Positions 36,112 to 49,918 of a stretch of 64,000 nucleotides of DNA are shown here, piece after piece (position 1 is the stretch's first letter; the number at the start of each line of letters is the position of its first letter). Below the pieces are notes generated by a model, which worked only from the letters and a program-made list of their open reading frames with translations, was not told where the DNA came from and ran no database searches. Origin of the DNA: Enterococcus montenegrensis (lineage in GTDB: Bacteria; Bacillota; Bacilli; Lactobacillales; Enterococcaceae); the NCBI RefSeq assembly GCF_029983095.1, contig NZ_CP120467.1:1355001-1419000 (forward strand), in the 5' to 3' direction. Made by a program: the position numbers and the translations under genes.

Positions 36112-36516
36112 TTAATGCTGTCGTAATGCTTTTTGTAGCCCTTGTCTGGCCAGTTGATCAGCGCCTTTATTCTTACTTTCTGGAATCCATTGTAAAATTA
36201 ATAGGGGGAAATTTGGTAGCAAAGCTTGAATTTTTTGAAAAATTTCTTGGAAATTTTCGTTATTAGTATAGTTTTTATCTACTGTTTGGACTAAAATCTT
36301 ACTATCAGAGTAAACAAAAATGGTTTCATTTATATAATTGTGTTGGATGAGATAAGTTAATAATTCGTAAAAAGCATGGAATTCAGCTTGGTGGTTACTC
36401 ATCGTTTTCAATGGTAGGTGGATTTGTTCATGCAGATTGTCAGAAACTAACAACAACCCAGCACCGCTTGGACCTGGATTACCTTTTGTAGCGGCATCAA
36501 TATAGGCTTTAATCAT
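36112..36516 (-). CDS. RNase HI-fold protein (EbsB/reverse-transcriptase-like RVT_3)
   Basis: A 134-residue RNase H-fold protein. The four acidic residues needed for two-metal catalysis appear in AYIDAATKG, HQAEFHAF, VYSDSKIL and GADQLARQ. It may act on RNA-DNA hybrids; related enterococcal proteins are named cell wall enzyme EbsB, a label I would not stress. ATG 36516 is chosen since the AAGG site abuts the earlier ATG. It is divergent from ebsA. Confidence 0.85.
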   Translation of the reverse strand: MIKAYIDAATKGNPGPSGAGLLLVSDNLHEQIHLPLKTMSNHQAEFHAFYELLTYLIQHNYINETIFVYSDSKILVQTVDKNYTNNENFQEIFQKIQALLPNFPLLILQWIPESKNKGADQLARQGLQKALRQH

Positions 36517-36583
36517 AGTAATCATCCTTATAATTAAAATAATTCACGTTTTAACTTTAGCAGAAGAGGAGCAATTTACAAGT

Positions 36584-37006
36584 ATGAAAAATAGAAAATA
36601 TCGTTGGCAGCCAGAACTTGCTGTCAGTATCATTTATTGGTCATTAACATTGATTGTTCTCTTTTATAGTTTGACATTGTCTTTGGAAAATACTAGACCC
36701 TACTGGAAAAGCAATTTAGTCATGGCCTTCTTTTTTGTCTGTGTTATAATTGGCTGTCTGCGCCGCTTTGTTTTAACCCATGATCATATTACGGTTTATT
36801 ATGCTCGCTTTTGGAAAAAGCAAGAACTTTATTACCGCAATATTACCCAAGTCGCCATTATCAAAAATGGTATTGAGTTTTTGTATTTGGGTGAAGAATA
36901 TCATTTTCTAATGCGTAAGAAAACCAAGTCAGCATTAATTACAGAACTTAAAACCCATATTTCAGCTGAAAAATTTGTGACCAAAGAAAGTGATTTGTTT
37001 CAATAA
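36584..37006 (+). CDS. ebsA: EbsA family protein
   Basis: A 140-residue protein with two membrane helices (about 11-31 and 42-60) followed by a PH-like beta-rich cytosolic part (HDHITVYYARFWKKQELYYRNITQVAIIKNGIEFLYLG). This matches EbsA of enterococci, found near a locus affecting pheromone-mediated aggregation; its biochemical role is unclear. AGAGGAG precedes ATG. It is followed by a CBS-domain gene after 20 bp. Confidence 0.82.
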   Translation: MKNRKYRWQPELAVSIIYWSLTLIVLFYSLTLSLENTRPYWKSNLVMAFFFVCVIIGCLRRFVLTHDHITVYYARFWKKQELYYRNITQVAIIKNGIEFLYLGEEYHFLMRKKTKSALITELKTHISAEKFVTKESDLFQ

Positions 37007-37026
37007 AATAAAAAGGAGCAGTCGTT

Positions 37027-37716
37027 ATGGCGGAAAATGCTGATTTATTTTTAGCTAGTTTTAATCGAATTAACAAATGGTTAAAAGAGCAATTAAATAA
37101 TCCCAAAAACATGGGCTTTAGTGAAATGGTACGCCGTTTAAGCAAAAAACCAGAATTTTTGACAAATGATTATGCCGAGGATCTACTGCAAATGGCGCAA
37201 TTGCGCAATGCCATTGTTCACGATCAAATTAGTACAGATTTTGTGATCGCAGAACCAAATGAGTGGGTAGTAAAACGGATTATGGAAATCGAAAAAGCAC
37301 TGTTGCAGCCAGAACTGGTCTTGCCGCGTTTTCGGAAAAATGTAACAGGTTTTGAAATTACTTTACCAATTTATGAAATTCTAAAAACCATTGCCCAAAA
37401 GCGCTATTCTCAATTTCCCTTATACGAAAAAGGCAAATTTAAAGGCCTTATCACTTTGAGAGCGCTAGGTTATTGGTTTGCCAAAGAAAGCTTAAAAGGT
37501 GAGATAGTTTTAGGCAATCGCTTGGCAGATGAATTGTTAATTGAAGATGGTAAAGTGACCAATTACCAGTTTGTTGACAGTAAAACAACTGTGGCAGAAG
37601 CAGAAAATATGTTTCATCAAAACGGATTGTTAGAAGCAATCTTAATTACACGCGATGGAAATCCTAATGGTAACTTATTAGGAATTATTCGTCCGCGTGA
37701 TTTATTTAATGTTTAG
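37027..37716 (+). CDS. CBS-domain protein
   Basis: A 229-residue cytosolic protein. The N-terminal part (about 1-95) is a helical region of unknown role with QLRNAIVHDQ, a HEPN/Abi-like RNA-contact pattern. Two CBS motifs (about 115-225) follow, with SQFPLYEKGKFKGLIT and the terminal GIIRPRDLF. CBS pairs bind adenosine nucleotides, so it could be a sensor. It lies in a dense run with ebsA, lspA and rluD. Confidence 0.8.
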   Translation: MAENADLFLASFNRINKWLKEQLNNPKNMGFSEMVRRLSKKPEFLTNDYAEDLLQMAQLRNAIVHDQISTDFVIAEPNEWVVKRIMEIEKALLQPELVLPRFRKNVTGFEITLPIYEILKTIAQKRYSQFPLYEKGKFKGLITLRALGYWFAKESLKGEIVLGNRLADELLIEDGKVTNYQFVDSKTTVAEAENMFHQNGLLEAILITRDGNPNGNLLGIIRPRDLFNV

Positions 37717-37731
37717 AAATGAGTTGAATTT

Positions 37732-38193
37732 ATGATAATTTTTATTCTTATTGCGGTACTTTTGATCGTAGTAGATCAATTGGTCAAGGGGTGGATCGTT
37801 GCTAATATTGCATTGGGCACATCGATGCCGATTATTAAAAATGTTTTCTCACTAACTTATTTTCAAAATACAGGTGCTGCTTGGAGCATGTTAGAAGGGC
37901 AAATGAGTTTTTTTGCCCTTGTCACAACTGTAGCAGTTGGTGCTTGTAGTTACTTATTGTACAAAAATCGTAACGGTGCCAAGCTTTATTCATTGGGTTT
38001 AAGTTTGGTGCTTGCGGGCGCATTAGGCAATTTCATTGATCGCATGCGCTTAGGTTACGTAGTGGATATGTTTCAAACTGATTTTGTCTCATTTCCTATT
38101 TTTAATGTAGCGGATTCTTGTTTAGTAGTGGGAGTTATTTTGATTTTTATTTACATTTTATTTGAAGAACGCTTTAAAGGAGCAAAAGCATGA
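37732..38193 (+). CDS. lspA: Lipoprotein signal peptidase (signal peptidase II)
   Basis: A 153-residue, four-helix membrane aspartic protease that cleaves prolipoprotein signal peptides. The catalytic Asp residues are in GNFIDRM near 103 and FNVADSCLVVG near 126. It begins 15 bp after the CBS gene and overlaps rluD by four bases (ATGA). Confidence 0.95.
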   Translation: MIIFILIAVLLIVVDQLVKGWIVANIALGTSMPIIKNVFSLTYFQNTGAAWSMLEGQMSFFALVTTVAVGACSYLLYKNRNGAKLYSLGLSLVLAGALGNFIDRMRLGYVVDMFQTDFVSFPIFNVADSCLVVGVILIFIYILFEERFKGAKA

Positions 38194-39095
38194 AAGAACT
38201 TTTAATTGTGATAAAAGAAAACGGGCCGCGCATTGATAAAGCGTTAACGACATATTTACCAGAATATACCCGCTCGCAAATTCAACAGTGGTTAAAAGAA
38301 GGTGTAGTCTTTTTAAAGGGACAACCGTTAAAAGCTAATTACAAAGTCAAAGCCCATGATGAGATTGTCATCCAAATTCCAGAACCAGAAACACTGGACT
38401 TAGTGCCAGAAAATCTCGATTTAGAAATCGTTTATGAAGATGAAGATGTCGCAGTGATAAATAAACCCCAAGGAATGGTGGTCCATCCTTCTGCAGGTCA
38501 CAGTCACGGCACGCTAGTAAACGGATTGTTATATCAATTGAGCAATTTATCAACGATTAACGATGTTGTACGTCCGGGAATTGTTCATCGTATTGACAAA
38601 GATACTTCTGGGCTATTGATGGTGGCAAAAAATGATGTTGCCCATGAATCATTAGCAGCACAATTAAAAGCTAAAACCAGTTTGCGTAAATATGTTGCTT
38701 TGGTACACGGTAATATTACTCACGAAAAAGGGACCATTGAAGCTCCTATTGGTCGTTCTAAAGTTAATCGAAAAATGCAAGCAATAAGAGAAGACGGGAA
38801 ACCGGCGCTGACGCATTTTACTGTCTTAGAACGCTTTGGTGACTTTACTTTAGTCGAACTACAGTTAGAAACTGGTCGTACTCATCAAATTCGGGTGCAC
38901 ATGCAATACATAGGTTTTCCTCTAGCCGGAGATCCAACCTATGGTCCGAAAAAAACCTTAAAAGGAAACGGTCAATTTTTACATGCGAAGTTACTTGGCT
39001 TCACACACCCTCGTACCAACGAAAAAATGGTTTTTGAAGCACCTTTGCCAGAAATTTTTGAAAAAACATTAACAAACTTACGAAAAAAAGATTGA
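38190..39095 (+). CDS. rluD: RluD family 23S rRNA pseudouridine synthase
   Basis: A 301-residue enzyme. An S4 RNA-binding domain (about 12-70) precedes the catalytic domain with the Asp in HRIDKDTSGLLMVAK near 140 and the GRTHQIRVHMQYIG motif near 231. It converts uridine to pseudouridine in 23S rRNA. The start overlaps lspA by 4 bp. The pyr operon leader begins just after the stop. Confidence 0.93.
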   Translation: MKELLIVIKENGPRIDKALTTYLPEYTRSQIQQWLKEGVVFLKGQPLKANYKVKAHDEIVIQIPEPETLDLVPENLDLEIVYEDEDVAVINKPQGMVVHPSAGHSHGTLVNGLLYQLSNLSTINDVVRPGIVHRIDKDTSGLLMVAKNDVAHESLAAQLKAKTSLRKYVALVHGNITHEKGTIEAPIGRSKVNRKMQAIREDGKPALTHFTVLERFGDFTLVELQLETGRTHQIRVHMQYIGFPLAGDPTYGPKKTLKGNGQFLHAKLLGFTHPRTNEKMVFEAPLPEIFEKTLTNLRKKD

Positions 39096-39119
39096 TTTTT
39101 GATTTAAAGAAGTGTAACC

Positions 39120-39870
<751 letters not shown>

Positions 39871-39902
39871 AAAACTTAAGGGAACTATTAGGAGGAAAAA
39901 AG

Positions 39903-40829
39903 ATGATCATCCAACAAGAGAGAATTAGTTTAAAACACTTATTAACCGTTGAAGCTTTAACAGACCAAGAGGTTATGGGCTTAATTAGACGTGGTCAAGA
40001 ATTTAAAAACGGCGCAAAATGGACACCAGAAAAAGAGCAGTATTTTGCGACAAATCTATTTTTCGAAAATAGTACCCGAACACATAAAAGTTTTGATGTG
40101 GCAGAAAAAAAATTAGGCATTGATGTCATTGAATTTGATGCTTCAACAAGTTCGGTTCAAAAAGGTGAAACATTATACGACACCGTTTTGACCATGTCTG
40201 CTTTAGGCGTCGATGTTGCCGTTATTCGTCACGGAGATGAAAATTACTACGATGATTTAATTCAAAGTAAAACAATCCAATGTGGAATTATTAACGGCGG
40301 CGATGGTAGTGGCCAACATCCAACGCAATGTTTATTGGATCTAATGACAATTTATGAAGAGTTTGGCCGTTTTGAAGGTTTAAAAGTAGCGATTGTCGGA
40401 GATATTACCCACTCCCGCGTGGCAAAATCAAATATGCAAATGTTAAAACGTTTAGGTGCGCAAGTCTTCTTCTCTGGACCGGCACAATGGTATGATGAAG
40501 AATTTGAAGTTTATGGGCATTACTTACCATTAGATGAACTTGTTGACAAAGTAGACGTAATGATGATGTTACGGGTTCAACATGAGCGTCACGATGGCAA
40601 TGAAAGCTTTTCAAAAGAAGGCTATCACGCGCAATATGGACTAACTGTTGGGCGTGCCAAAAAAATGAAAGAAGGGGCAATTATCATGCACCCAGCGCCA
40701 GTTAATCGTGATGTTGAATTGGCAGATTCTTTAGTAGAAGGCTACCAAGCTCGCATTATCCAACAAATGACCAACGGCGTTTTTGTCCGGATGGCAATTT
40801 TAGAAGCAGTTTTAGCCGGCAGAGCTTAA
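39903..40829 (+). CDS. pyrB: Aspartate carbamoyltransferase catalytic subunit
   Basis: A 308-residue enzyme that joins carbamoyl phosphate to aspartate. The carbamoyl-phosphate motif [12 protein letters not shown] is near 50-61 and the [12 protein letters not shown] region near 140. AGGAGG precedes ATG. No pyrI is present, as normal in Bacillota. A hairpin separates it from pyrC. Confidence 0.96.
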   Translation: MIIQQERISLKHLLTVEALTDQEVMGLIRRGQEFKNGAKWTPEKEQYFATNLFFENSTRTHKSFDVAEKKLGIDVIEFDASTSSVQKGETLYDTVLTMSALGVDVAVIRHGDENYYDDLIQSKTIQCGIINGGDGSGQHPTQCLLDLMTIYEEFGRFEGLKVAIVGDITHSRVAKSNMQMLKRLGAQVFFSGPAQWYDEEFEVYGHYLPLDELVDKVDVMMMLRVQHERHDGNESFSKEGYHAQYGLTVGRAKKMKEGAIIMHPAPVNRDVELADSLVEGYQARIIQQMTNGVFVRMAILEAVLAGRA

Positions 40830-40837
40830 AAGAAAAT

Positions 40838-40880
40838 AAAAAAGGAGATGTGCTGACAAATTAGCCATCTCCTTTCCAGT
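40838..40880 (+). repeat. Intercistronic hairpin between pyrB and pyrC
   Basis: AAAGGAGATG (40841-40850) pairs with CATCTCCTTT (40866-40875), extended by GCT/AGC inside. No T run follows, so it is not a classical terminator. It may act in mRNA processing or stability. Confidence 0.7.
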
Positions 40881-40920
40881 AAATAAAGCAATTTTTTCAA
40901 CAAATTTTAGGAGGATGATT

Positions 40921-42201
40921 ATGAAAACACTCATTAAAAACGGTAAAATCAATACTTATGATAACAACCTAACGACAGCAGAAATTTGGATTGAAGATGG
41001 CGTAATTAAAGCTATCGGCACAAATTTTGACCCGACCTTTTTTGATGAAGTGTTTGATGCAGCTGGTCAGTTGATCACACCAGGCCTTGTAGATGTTCAC
41101 GTTCATTTAAGAGAACCAGGTTTTGAGTACAAGGAAACAATTAAAACTGGCAGCCAGGCAGCCGCTCGTGGCGGTTTTACTACGGTATGTGCCATGCCTA
41201 ATTTAAATCCAGTTCCAGATACTGTTGAAAAATTTCAAAAAGTTCAAGCAATTATAAAAAAAGATGCCGTCGTGAAGGTGTTGCAATATGCACCAATTAC
41301 TGAAGAATTGCGCAGTGAGGTCTTAACAGATCAAAAAGCGTTAAAAAAAGCTGGTGCTTTTGCCTTTACCAATGATGGTGTAGGGGTTCAAACAGCAGGA
41401 ACGATGTATTTAGCAATGAAAGAAGCTGCTGCCAATAATATGGCTTTGGTTGCCCATACAGAAGACGAGTCACTGCTGTTTGCAGGTGTTATGCATGCTG
41501 GAAAAAAAGCAGCAGAACTTAATTTGCCAGGAATTTTAAGTGCAACAGAAAGTTCTCAAATTGCCAGAGATCTAATTTTAGCCGAAGAAACCGGCTGCCA
41601 TTACCACGTTTGTCATGTTTCAACTAAAGAAAGCGTGAGAATTATCCGAGATGCAAAAAAAGCTGGTGTTCATGTAACAGCAGAAGTATCACCTCACCAT
41701 CTCATTTTGTCTGAAGAAGAAATTCCCAATGATTTTGGCTACTGGAAAATGAATCCACCATTGCGAGGAGCAGATGATCGCAAGGCGTTAATTGAAGGCC
41801 TATTAGACGGTACAATCGACTGTATTGCAACGGATCATGCTCCCCATGGGTTTGAAGAAAAAAATCAAAGTTTCTTAAAAGCGCCTTTTGGCATTGTTGG
41901 CTCTGAATATGCTTTTCAGCTAATTTACACTCATTTTGTTAAGACCGGCATTTTCACTTTAGCACAAGTTATTGATTGGATGGCGACAAAACCAGCAGCA
42001 ATTTTTGGCTTAAACGCAGGACGTTTACAAATTGGTCAGCCAGCTGATCTAGCAGTTTTTGCCATCGAAACAGAATATGAAATCGACTCAGAAAAATTCT
42101 TATCAAAATCAGTTAATACACCATTTGATCACAAAAAAGTTTATGGCGATACGCTTTTAACCTTTGTTGATGGTCAAAAAGTTTGGCAAAAAGGGGAGTA
42201 A
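40921..42201 (+). CDS. pyrC: Dihydroorotase
   Basis: A 426-residue zinc amidohydrolase that closes carbamoyl aspartate to dihydroorotate. Metal ligands lie in [10 protein letters not shown] near 59-68, in later His residues (VAHTED, HVCHVS), and the Asp of [12 protein letters not shown] near 304. ATG 40921 is chosen because AGGAGG abuts the earlier ATG. Confidence 0.96.
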   Translation: MKTLIKNGKINTYDNNLTTAEIWIEDGVIKAIGTNFDPTFFDEVFDAAGQLITPGLVDVHVHLREPGFEYKETIKTGSQAAARGGFTTVCAMPNLNPVPDTVEKFQKVQAIIKKDAVVKVLQYAPITEELRSEVLTDQKALKKAGAFAFTNDGVGVQTAGTMYLAMKEAAANNMALVAHTEDESLLFAGVMHAGKKAAELNLPGILSATESSQIARDLILAEETGCHYHVCHVSTKESVRIIRDAKKAGVHVTAEVSPHHLILSEEEIPNDFGYWKMNPPLRGADDRKALIEGLLDGTIDCIATDHAPHGFEEKNQSFLKAPFGIVGSEYAFQLIYTHFVKTGIFTLAQVIDWMATKPAAIFGLNAGRLQIGQPADLAVFAIETEYEIDSEKFLSKSVNTPFDHKKVYGDTLLTFVDGQKVWQKGE

Positions 42202-42203
42202 AT

Positions 42204-43301
42204 ATGAAACGTTGGTTAATCTTAGAAGACGGCACCTACTTTGAAGGGGAAGGTTTTGGCGCTAGCAATAACGTATTTGGCGAAATTGTTTTTACAACCA
42301 GTATGACCGGTTATCAAGAAACCATCACCGACCAAAGTTTTAATGGACAGATTATTACGTTCACTTATCCAATGGTAGGAAATTATGGGATTAACCGAGA
42401 TGACTACGAGTCAATTGCCCCTACTTGTAAAGCGGTCGTTGTTAAAGAACATGCCAGACTTGCTAGTAATTGGCGCAACCAAATGACACTAGACGAATTT
42501 TTAAAGCGCAAAGAAATTCCTGGCATCGCTGGGATTGATACGCGAGCTCTAACCAGAAAAATTAGAGAGCACGGCACTATGAAAGCTAGTATTGTAGCAG
42601 AAGAAGATTTCACCCATGCCTATGATCAATTAAAAGCAGCAGTGCTACCAACCAATCAAGTGGCTCAAGTTTCCACAGCTAAACCATACCCAAGTCCAGG
42701 AATTGGCCACAATGTCGTTGTGATTGACTTCGGATTAAAACACAGTATTTTACGTGAGCTATCAAAAAGACAGTGTAATCTAACTGTTTTACCTTACGAT
42801 ACGAAGGCTGCCACAATCTTAGAGTTATGTCCCGATGGTGTTATGTTGACCAATGGACCAGGAGATCCTAAAGATGTACCAGAAGCGATTAAAATGATTC
42901 AAGAAATTCAAGGAAAAGTGCCGATTTTTGGAATTTGTTTAGGCCATCAATTATTTGCACTAGCAAATGGTGCGGATACATTTAAAATGAAATTCGGCCA
43001 TCGTGGCTTAAATCATCCGGTGCGTGAAATCGCAACAGGACGGATTGATTTTACTTCGCAAAACCACGGCTATGCTGTAGATGCCAACTCCATTGACAAC
43101 AAACGTTTAATGGTCACCCACATTGAGGTTAATGATGGAACGATTGAAGGGGTGCGCCACAAAGATTATCCTGCCTTTACAGTTCAGTTTCACCCAGATG
43201 CAGCCCCAGGTCCTCATGACGCTTTGCACTTGTTTGATGAGTTTATTGAAATGATGGATGCAGGAAAGGAGCAAAAAGATGCCAAAGCGTACGGATATTA
43301 A
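42204..43301 (+). CDS. carA: Carbamoyl-phosphate synthase small subunit
   Basis: A 365-residue glutamine amidotransferase subunit. The nucleophile Cys is in [15 protein letters not shown] near 242, and the His-Glu pair is replaced by [12 protein letters not shown] near 340, where many homologues read HPEASPGPHD. It begins 2 bp after pyrC and overlaps carB by 23 bp, with AAGGGGAG before ATG. Confidence 0.95.
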   Translation: MKRWLILEDGTYFEGEGFGASNNVFGEIVFTTSMTGYQETITDQSFNGQIITFTYPMVGNYGINRDDYESIAPTCKAVVVKEHARLASNWRNQMTLDEFLKRKEIPGIAGIDTRALTRKIREHGTMKASIVAEEDFTHAYDQLKAAVLPTNQVAQVSTAKPYPSPGIGHNVVVIDFGLKHSILRELSKRQCNLTVLPYDTKAATILELCPDGVMLTNGPGDPKDVPEAIKMIQEIQGKVPIFGICLGHQLFALANGADTFKMKFGHRGLNHPVREIATGRIDFTSQNHGYAVDANSIDNKRLMVTHIEVNDGTIEGVRHKDYPAFTVQFHPDAAPGPHDALHLFDEFIEMMDAGKEQKDAKAYGY

Positions 43302-46300
43302 AAAAATTATGGTGATTGGCTCTGGCCCGATTATTATTGGCCAGGCAGCTGAATTTGATTATGCCGGCACACAAGCGTGTTTGGCATTAAAAGAAGAAGG
43401 CTATGAAGTTGTTTTGGTCAATTCAAATCCGGCCACAATTATGACTGACAAAGAAATTGCCGACAAAGTATATATCGAACCGATTACTTTTGAATTTGTT
43501 TCCCGCATTTTACGAAAAGAAAATCCAGATGCGCTTTTGCCAACTTTAGGTGGGCAAACGGGTTTAAATATGGCCATGGAGTTAGCTGCTTCAGGTATTT
43601 TAGCCGAGTTAAACATTGAACTTTTAGGTACAAAGCTTGCCGCGATTGATCAAGCCGAAGACCGTGATTTATTCAAACAGCTAATGGAAGAACTAAATCA
43701 ACCCATTCCTGAATCTGCCATTATTAATACGGTTGATGAAGCAGTTACTTTTGCTGATGAAATTGGTTATCCTGTTATCGTTCGTCCTGCCTTTACGCTA
43801 GGTGGTACAGGTGGTGGTATGTGTGATAATGAAGAGGAATTGCGTTTGATCGCAGAAAATGGCTTGAAATTATCGCCAGCTACGCAATGTTTAATTGAAA
43901 AAAGTATTGCCGGCTTCAAAGAAATCGAGTATGAAGTTATGCGAGATTCAGCTGATAATGCGATTGTCGTATGTAATATGGAAAACTTTGATCCTGTCGG
44001 TATTCACACCGGCGACTCCATTGTTTTTGCCCCTAGTCAAACGTTATCAGATAGCGAATATCAGCTGCTGCGAGACGCCTCACTTTCAATTATCCGTGCT
44101 TTAAAGATTGAAGGCGGCTGTAATGTCCAACTAGCACTAGATCCCCATAGTTTTAATTACTATGTTATTGAAGTAAACCCACGGGTATCGCGTTCTTCAG
44201 CTTTAGCAAGTAAAGCTACCGGTTACCCGATTGCTAAATTGGCGGCTAAAATTGCGGTTGGTTTAACTTTAGATGAGATGAAAAATCCAGTAACGGAGAC
44301 AACTTACGCTGAATTTGAGCCGGCATTAGATTATGTCGTTTGTAAAATTCCCCGCTGGCCCTTTGATAAATTTGAAAAAGGTGAGCGCATTTTAGGAACA
44401 CAAATGAAGGCTACAGGCGAAGTTATGGCCATTGGGCGTAACATTGAAGAATCCTTATTAAAAGCTGTTCGTTCGTTAGAAATCGGGGTCACACACGTTG
44501 AATTAGCAGAATTAGCAACATTAAGTGATAATCAGCTGACAGAAAAGATGATAAAAGCTCAGGATGATCGGTTATTTTACGTAACCGAAGCTATCCGGCG
44601 TCAATATCCGATTGAAGAAATCGCGGAAATGACGAAAATTGATCTCTTTTTCTTAGATAAATTATTGCACATCGTTGAGTTAGAGACTGCGTTAAAAGCT
44701 GCCCCAAATGATTCGACTATTTTGAAAAAAGCCAAGCAAAACGGTTTTACTGATAAAAAGATTGCTGAACTTTGGCACTTGAAAGAAAGTGAAGTACGTA
44801 ATTTCCGCAAAGAACAAAATCTCAAACCTGTTTATAAAATGGTAGATACTTGTGCGGCTGAATTTCAATCGGAAACACCCTATTTTTATAGTAGCTATGA
44901 ATTTGAAAATGAAAGTAGCGTCACTAAGAAACCATCTGTTTTAGTTTTAGGTTCAGGTCCTATTCGAATTGGCCAAGGTGTCGAGTTTGATTATGCAACT
45001 GTTCACTCGGTTAAGGCAATTCAAGCGGCGGGTTATGAAGCAATTATTATGAATAGTAATCCAGAAACGGTCTCGACTGACTTTTCAGTTTCTGATAAAT
45101 TATATTTTGAACCGTTAACTTTAGAAGATGTCTTAAATGTGATCGAGTTGGAAAATCCAATTGGGGTAATCGTACAATTTGGCGGACAAACAGCGATTAA
45201 TTTGGCTGAGCCTCTGCAAGATAATGGTGTCAAAATTTTAGGTACCAGCATTGAAGACTTAGATCGAGCTGAAAATCGTGATTTATTCGAACAGGCCTTA
45301 AAGGAGTTGGCGATTCCACAACCTCCAGGTGAAACTGCAACAAATCAAACTGAGGCTGTCGCGATCGCTGAAAAAATCGGCTATCCCGTTCTGGTTAGAC
45401 CAAGCTATGTTTTAGGTGGTCGCGCGATGGAAATCGTGGAAAATCAAGCTGATCTTGAAGATTATATGAAAAATGCGGTTAAAGCTTCGCCAGAACACCC
45501 CGTTTTAGTTGATCGTTATTTGACCGGTAGTGAATGTGAAGTGGATGCGATTTGTGACGGTGAGACAGTTTTAATTCCAGGAATTATGGAACATATTGAA
45601 CGAGCGGGGGTGCACTCGGGTGATTCAATGGCTGTCTATCCACCGCAATTTTTAAACAGAGAAATTCAAGCTACAATCGCAGCCTATACAGAGAAATTAG
45701 CTTTGGGATTAAATTGTGTCGGGATGATGAATATTCAGTTTGTCATTAGTGATAATAAAGTTTATGTCATTGAAGTAAACCCACGGGCTAGTCGAACGGT
45801 TCCGTTTCTAAGTAAGGTTACAGGAATCCCAATGGCTCAAATTGCAACTAAAGCTATCTTAGGAGAAAAAATACGCGATCAAGGTTATGAAAATGGGTTA
45901 TATCAAGAAGATGATTACGTTCATGTTAAAGCACCTGTCTTTTCATTTACAAAGTTACAAAAGGTCGATACTTATTTAGGGCCAGAAATGAAATCAACTG
46001 GCGAAGTAATGGGAAGTGACCGTAACTTGGAAAAGGCACTATACAAAGCCTTTGAAGCTTCGGGGTTGAAAGTACCAGAATTTGGTTCTGTTTTATTTAC
46101 CATCGCAGATGATACAAAAGAAGAAGCCTTAGCTTTGGCTAAGCGCTTTGCAGAAATTGGGTTTAGTTTAATTGCAACAAAAGGAACAGCCCATTATTTT
46201 GTAACAGCGGGTTTGCGGGTGAAAGAAATTGCCAAAATTTCTGAAGAAAAAGATGCAAATGTCGTTGAACTAATTCGGAATAATCAAGCTCAACTGGTTA

Positions 46301-46461
46301 TTAACACGATGGATAAAGATCGTCAGAGCGCTTCTGTGGATGGGTTTATTATTCGCCGCGAAGCCGTTGAACATGGGGTACCATTACTAACATCTTTAGA
46401 TACAGCCGATGCTATTTTAAAAGTAATGGAAGATCGCGCCTTTTCAACTAAAGCAATCTAA
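43279..46461 (+). CDS. carB: Carbamoyl-phosphate synthase large subunit
   Basis: A 1060-residue enzyme with two homologous ATP-grasp halves; each has a GSGPIxIGQ motif (near 15 and 560) and an EVNPRxSR motif. The last part (about 930-1060) is an MGS-like allosteric domain. It makes carbamoyl phosphate from bicarbonate, ammonia and ATP. It overlaps carA by 23 bp, with AAAGGAG 7 bases before ATG 43279. Confidence 0.97.
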   Translation: MPKRTDIKKIMVIGSGPIIIGQAAEFDYAGTQACLALKEEGYEVVLVNSNPATIMTDKEIADKVYIEPITFEFVSRILRKENPDALLPTLGGQTGLNMAMELAASGILAELNIELLGTKLAAIDQAEDRDLFKQLMEELNQPIPESAIINTVDEAVTFADEIGYPVIVRPAFTLGGTGGGMCDNEEELRLIAENGLKLSPATQCLIEKSIAGFKEIEYEVMRDSADNAIVVCNMENFDPVGIHTGDSIVFAPSQTLSDSEYQLLRDASLSIIRALKIEGGCNVQLALDPHSFNYYVIEVNPRVSRSSALASKATGYPIAKLAAKIAVGLTLDEMKNPVTETTYAEFEPALDYVVCKIPRWPFDKFEKGERILGTQMKATGEVMAIGRNIEESLLKAVRSLEIGVTHVELAELATLSDNQLTEKMIKAQDDRLFYVTEAIRRQYPIEEIAEMTKIDLFFLDKLLHIVELETALKAAPNDSTILKKAKQNGFTDKKIAELWHLKESEVRNFRKEQNLKPVYKMVDTCAAEFQSETPYFYSSYEFENESSVTKKPSVLVLGSGPIRIGQGVEFDYATVHSVKAIQAAGYEAIIMNSNPETVSTDFSVSDKLYFEPLTLEDVLNVIELENPIGVIVQFGGQTAINLAEPLQDNGVKILGTSIEDLDRAENRDLFEQALKELAIPQPPGETATNQTEAVAIAEKIGYPVLVRPSYVLGGRAMEIVENQADLEDYMKNAVKASPEHPVLVDRYLTGSECEVDAICDGETVLIPGIMEHIERAGVHSGDSMAVYPPQFLNREIQATIAAYTEKLALGLNCVGMMNIQFVISDNKVYVIEVNPRASRTVPFLSKVTGIPMAQIATKAILGEKIRDQGYENGLYQEDDYVHVKAPVFSFTKLQKVDTYLGPEMKSTGEVMGSDRNLEKALYKAFEASGLKVPEFGSVLFTIADDTKEEALALAKRFAEIGFSLIATKGTAHYFVTAGLRVKEIAKISEEKDANVVELIRNNQAQLVINTMDKDRQSASVDGFIIRREAVEHGVPLLTSLDTADAILKVMEDRAFSTKAI

Positions 46462-46514
46462 ACGACAAAACTGTGACAGCAGTTACCTGAAAAAACGCTA
46501 TTTATTTTCTAATA

Positions 46515-46547
46515 AGGGGCTGTGACAAGTCTTTTGTCACAGCTTCA
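46515..46547 (+). repeat. Intercistronic hairpin between carB and pyrK
   Basis: GCTGTGACAA (46519-46528) pairs with TTGTCACAGC (46534-46543). A short TTCATTT follows, too weak for a certain terminator. A related CTGTGACAG lies just upstream at about 46470. Confidence 0.65.
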
Positions 46548-46589
46548 TTTGCGAGCATAATGTCTATTTTAAATACCAGGGGGAGCAGC

Positions 46590-48289
<1,700 letters not shown>

Positions 48290-48292
48290 AAA

Positions 48293-49015
48293 ATGAATGA
48301 ACGTCCAATTATTGCCCTAGATTTTTCAAGTCGGGGAGAAGTTGAATTATTTTTCAAAAAATTCCCAAAAAAAGAACCATTATTTGTTAAAATCGGTATG
48401 GAGTTGTTTTACCACGAAGGACCTGAAACAGTTCGTTGGTTAAAAAGAAACGGACATGACGTCTTCTTAGATTTGAAACTCCACGATATTCCCAATACAG
48501 TTGAAAAAGCTATGCGCGGATTAGCCGGCCTTGGTGTTGATATTACTTGCGTTCACGCAGCTGGTGGTGTCAAAATGATGGCTGCTGCGATGCGTGGTTT
48601 AGAAGAAGGCACCCCCATGGGGAAAAAGCGTCCGAAGCTTTTAGCAATCACACAGCTGACTTCAACGACAGAACAAGAAATGCACGCAGATCAATTAATT
48701 GAAGTGCCTTTAGCTCAGAGTGTCATTCATTATGCGCAATGCGCAAAAAAAGCTGGTCTTGATGGTGTTGTTTCTTCTGCGCTAGAAGTTTCTGAAATAA
48801 AAGGCGCCACAAGTGACGACTTTATCTGCTTAACGCCAGGTATTCGTCCTACTGGTAGTGAGGTAGGGGATCAAAAACGTGTGGTGACACCTGGCAATGC
48901 ACGAAAAATCGGATCGAATTATATTGTTGTTGGTCGTCCAATCACCCTGGCTGAAGATCCTTATAAAGCATATACCCAAATTAAAAATGAATGGAATGGT
49001 ATTGAAAATGACTAG
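48293..49015 (+). CDS. pyrF: Orotidine-5'-phosphate decarboxylase
   Basis: A 240-residue TIM-barrel enzyme that decarboxylates OMP to UMP. The catalytic Asp-Lys set lies in [16 protein letters not shown] near 58-73, and the phosphate loop in [10 protein letters not shown]. It is preceded by AGAGAGG and overlaps pyrE by 8 bp. Confidence 0.96.
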   Translation: MNERPIIALDFSSRGEVELFFKKFPKKEPLFVKIGMELFYHEGPETVRWLKRNGHDVFLDLKLHDIPNTVEKAMRGLAGLGVDITCVHAAGGVKMMAAAMRGLEEGTPMGKKRPKLLAITQLTSTTEQEMHADQLIEVPLAQSVIHYAQCAKKAGLDGVVSSALEVSEIKGATSDDFICLTPGIRPTGSEVGDQKRVVTPGNARKIGSNYIVVGRPITLAEDPYKAYTQIKNEWNGIEND

Positions 49016-49643
49016 TTTAGAAACCACAATTGCAAAAGATTTGTTAGAAGTAGAAGCTGTATTTTTGAGTCCAAATGAGCCCTTTACATGGGCTAGCGGC
49101 ATTAAAAGTCCAATTTATTGCGATAATCGTATTACGATTAGTTATCCTAAAGTGCGTAAACAAATCGCCCAAGGTTTAGCCGATAAAATTAAAGCGCAGT
49201 TTCCTGATGTGCAAGTAATTGCTGGTGCAGCTACAGGTGGCGTACCACATGCCGCTTGGGTAGCAGATATTTTAGACTTACCAATGGTTTATATCCGTGC
49301 CAAGGCTAAAGACCATGGTAAAGGAAAACAAATTGAAGGTCGCATTGAAAAAGGTCAAAAAATGGTAATCATTGAAGATTTAATCTCAACAGGAGGCAGT
49401 GTCTTGGGCACTTGTGAGGCAGCTGAAAAAGAGGGTGCCGATGTCTTAGGTGTTGCTGCAATCTTTACTTATGAATTGCCAAAAGGAAAGGAAAACTTTG
49501 CGGCAGCGAATGTCCCATTGGTTACGTTAACTAATTATTCAACTTTAATTGAAGTGGCATTGGCTAGTAATTACATCAGCGAAGCAGACCTTAAATTATT
49601 AAAAGCTTGGAAAGAAGATCCAGAAAATTGGTTAGCCAAGTAA
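49008..49643 (+). CDS. pyrE: Orotate phosphoribosyltransferase
   Basis: A 211-residue enzyme that joins orotate to PRPP. The PRPP motif [12 protein letters not shown] lies near 118-129 and [17 protein letters not shown] near 94. ATG 49008 is chosen, giving the family N-terminus; the site before it is weak, so translational coupling to pyrF is likely. It is the last pyr gene. Confidence 0.95.
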   Translation: MTSLETTIAKDLLEVEAVFLSPNEPFTWASGIKSPIYCDNRITISYPKVRKQIAQGLADKIKAQFPDVQVIAGAATGGVPHAAWVADILDLPMVYIRAKAKDHGKGKQIEGRIEKGQKMVIIEDLISTGGSVLGTCEAAEKEGADVLGVAAIFTYELPKGKENFAAANVPLVTLTNYSTLIEVALASNYISEADLKLLKAWKEDPENWLAK

Positions 49644-49694
49644 AATGAAAAAGTTGTGATTCTGGCAAAAGCGAGGATCACAACTTTTTCATTT
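49643..49694 (+). terminator. Intrinsic terminator of the pyr operon
   Basis: AAATGAAAAAGTTGTGAT (49643-49660) pairs perfectly with ATCACAACTTTTTCATTT (49677-49694). Confidence 0.9.
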
Positions 49695-49918
49695 ATTGCA
49701 TATAAATGATATGCAATCGTGAAGGTTAATAATAAAATCACTCTTTCAAAGTTGTAAACTACAAGGTTGAATTAGACAAAATCTGAAGCTAAAACCGATG
49801 AAAGTAGTGGATAAAAATCACTTTATTTTTCTTTGACAGAAAGATTACATAATATTGGCACATCGTGATAGAAATGCGTCATGTTTTTCGTATATTAAGT
49901 AAATAAAGGAGGGATAAG

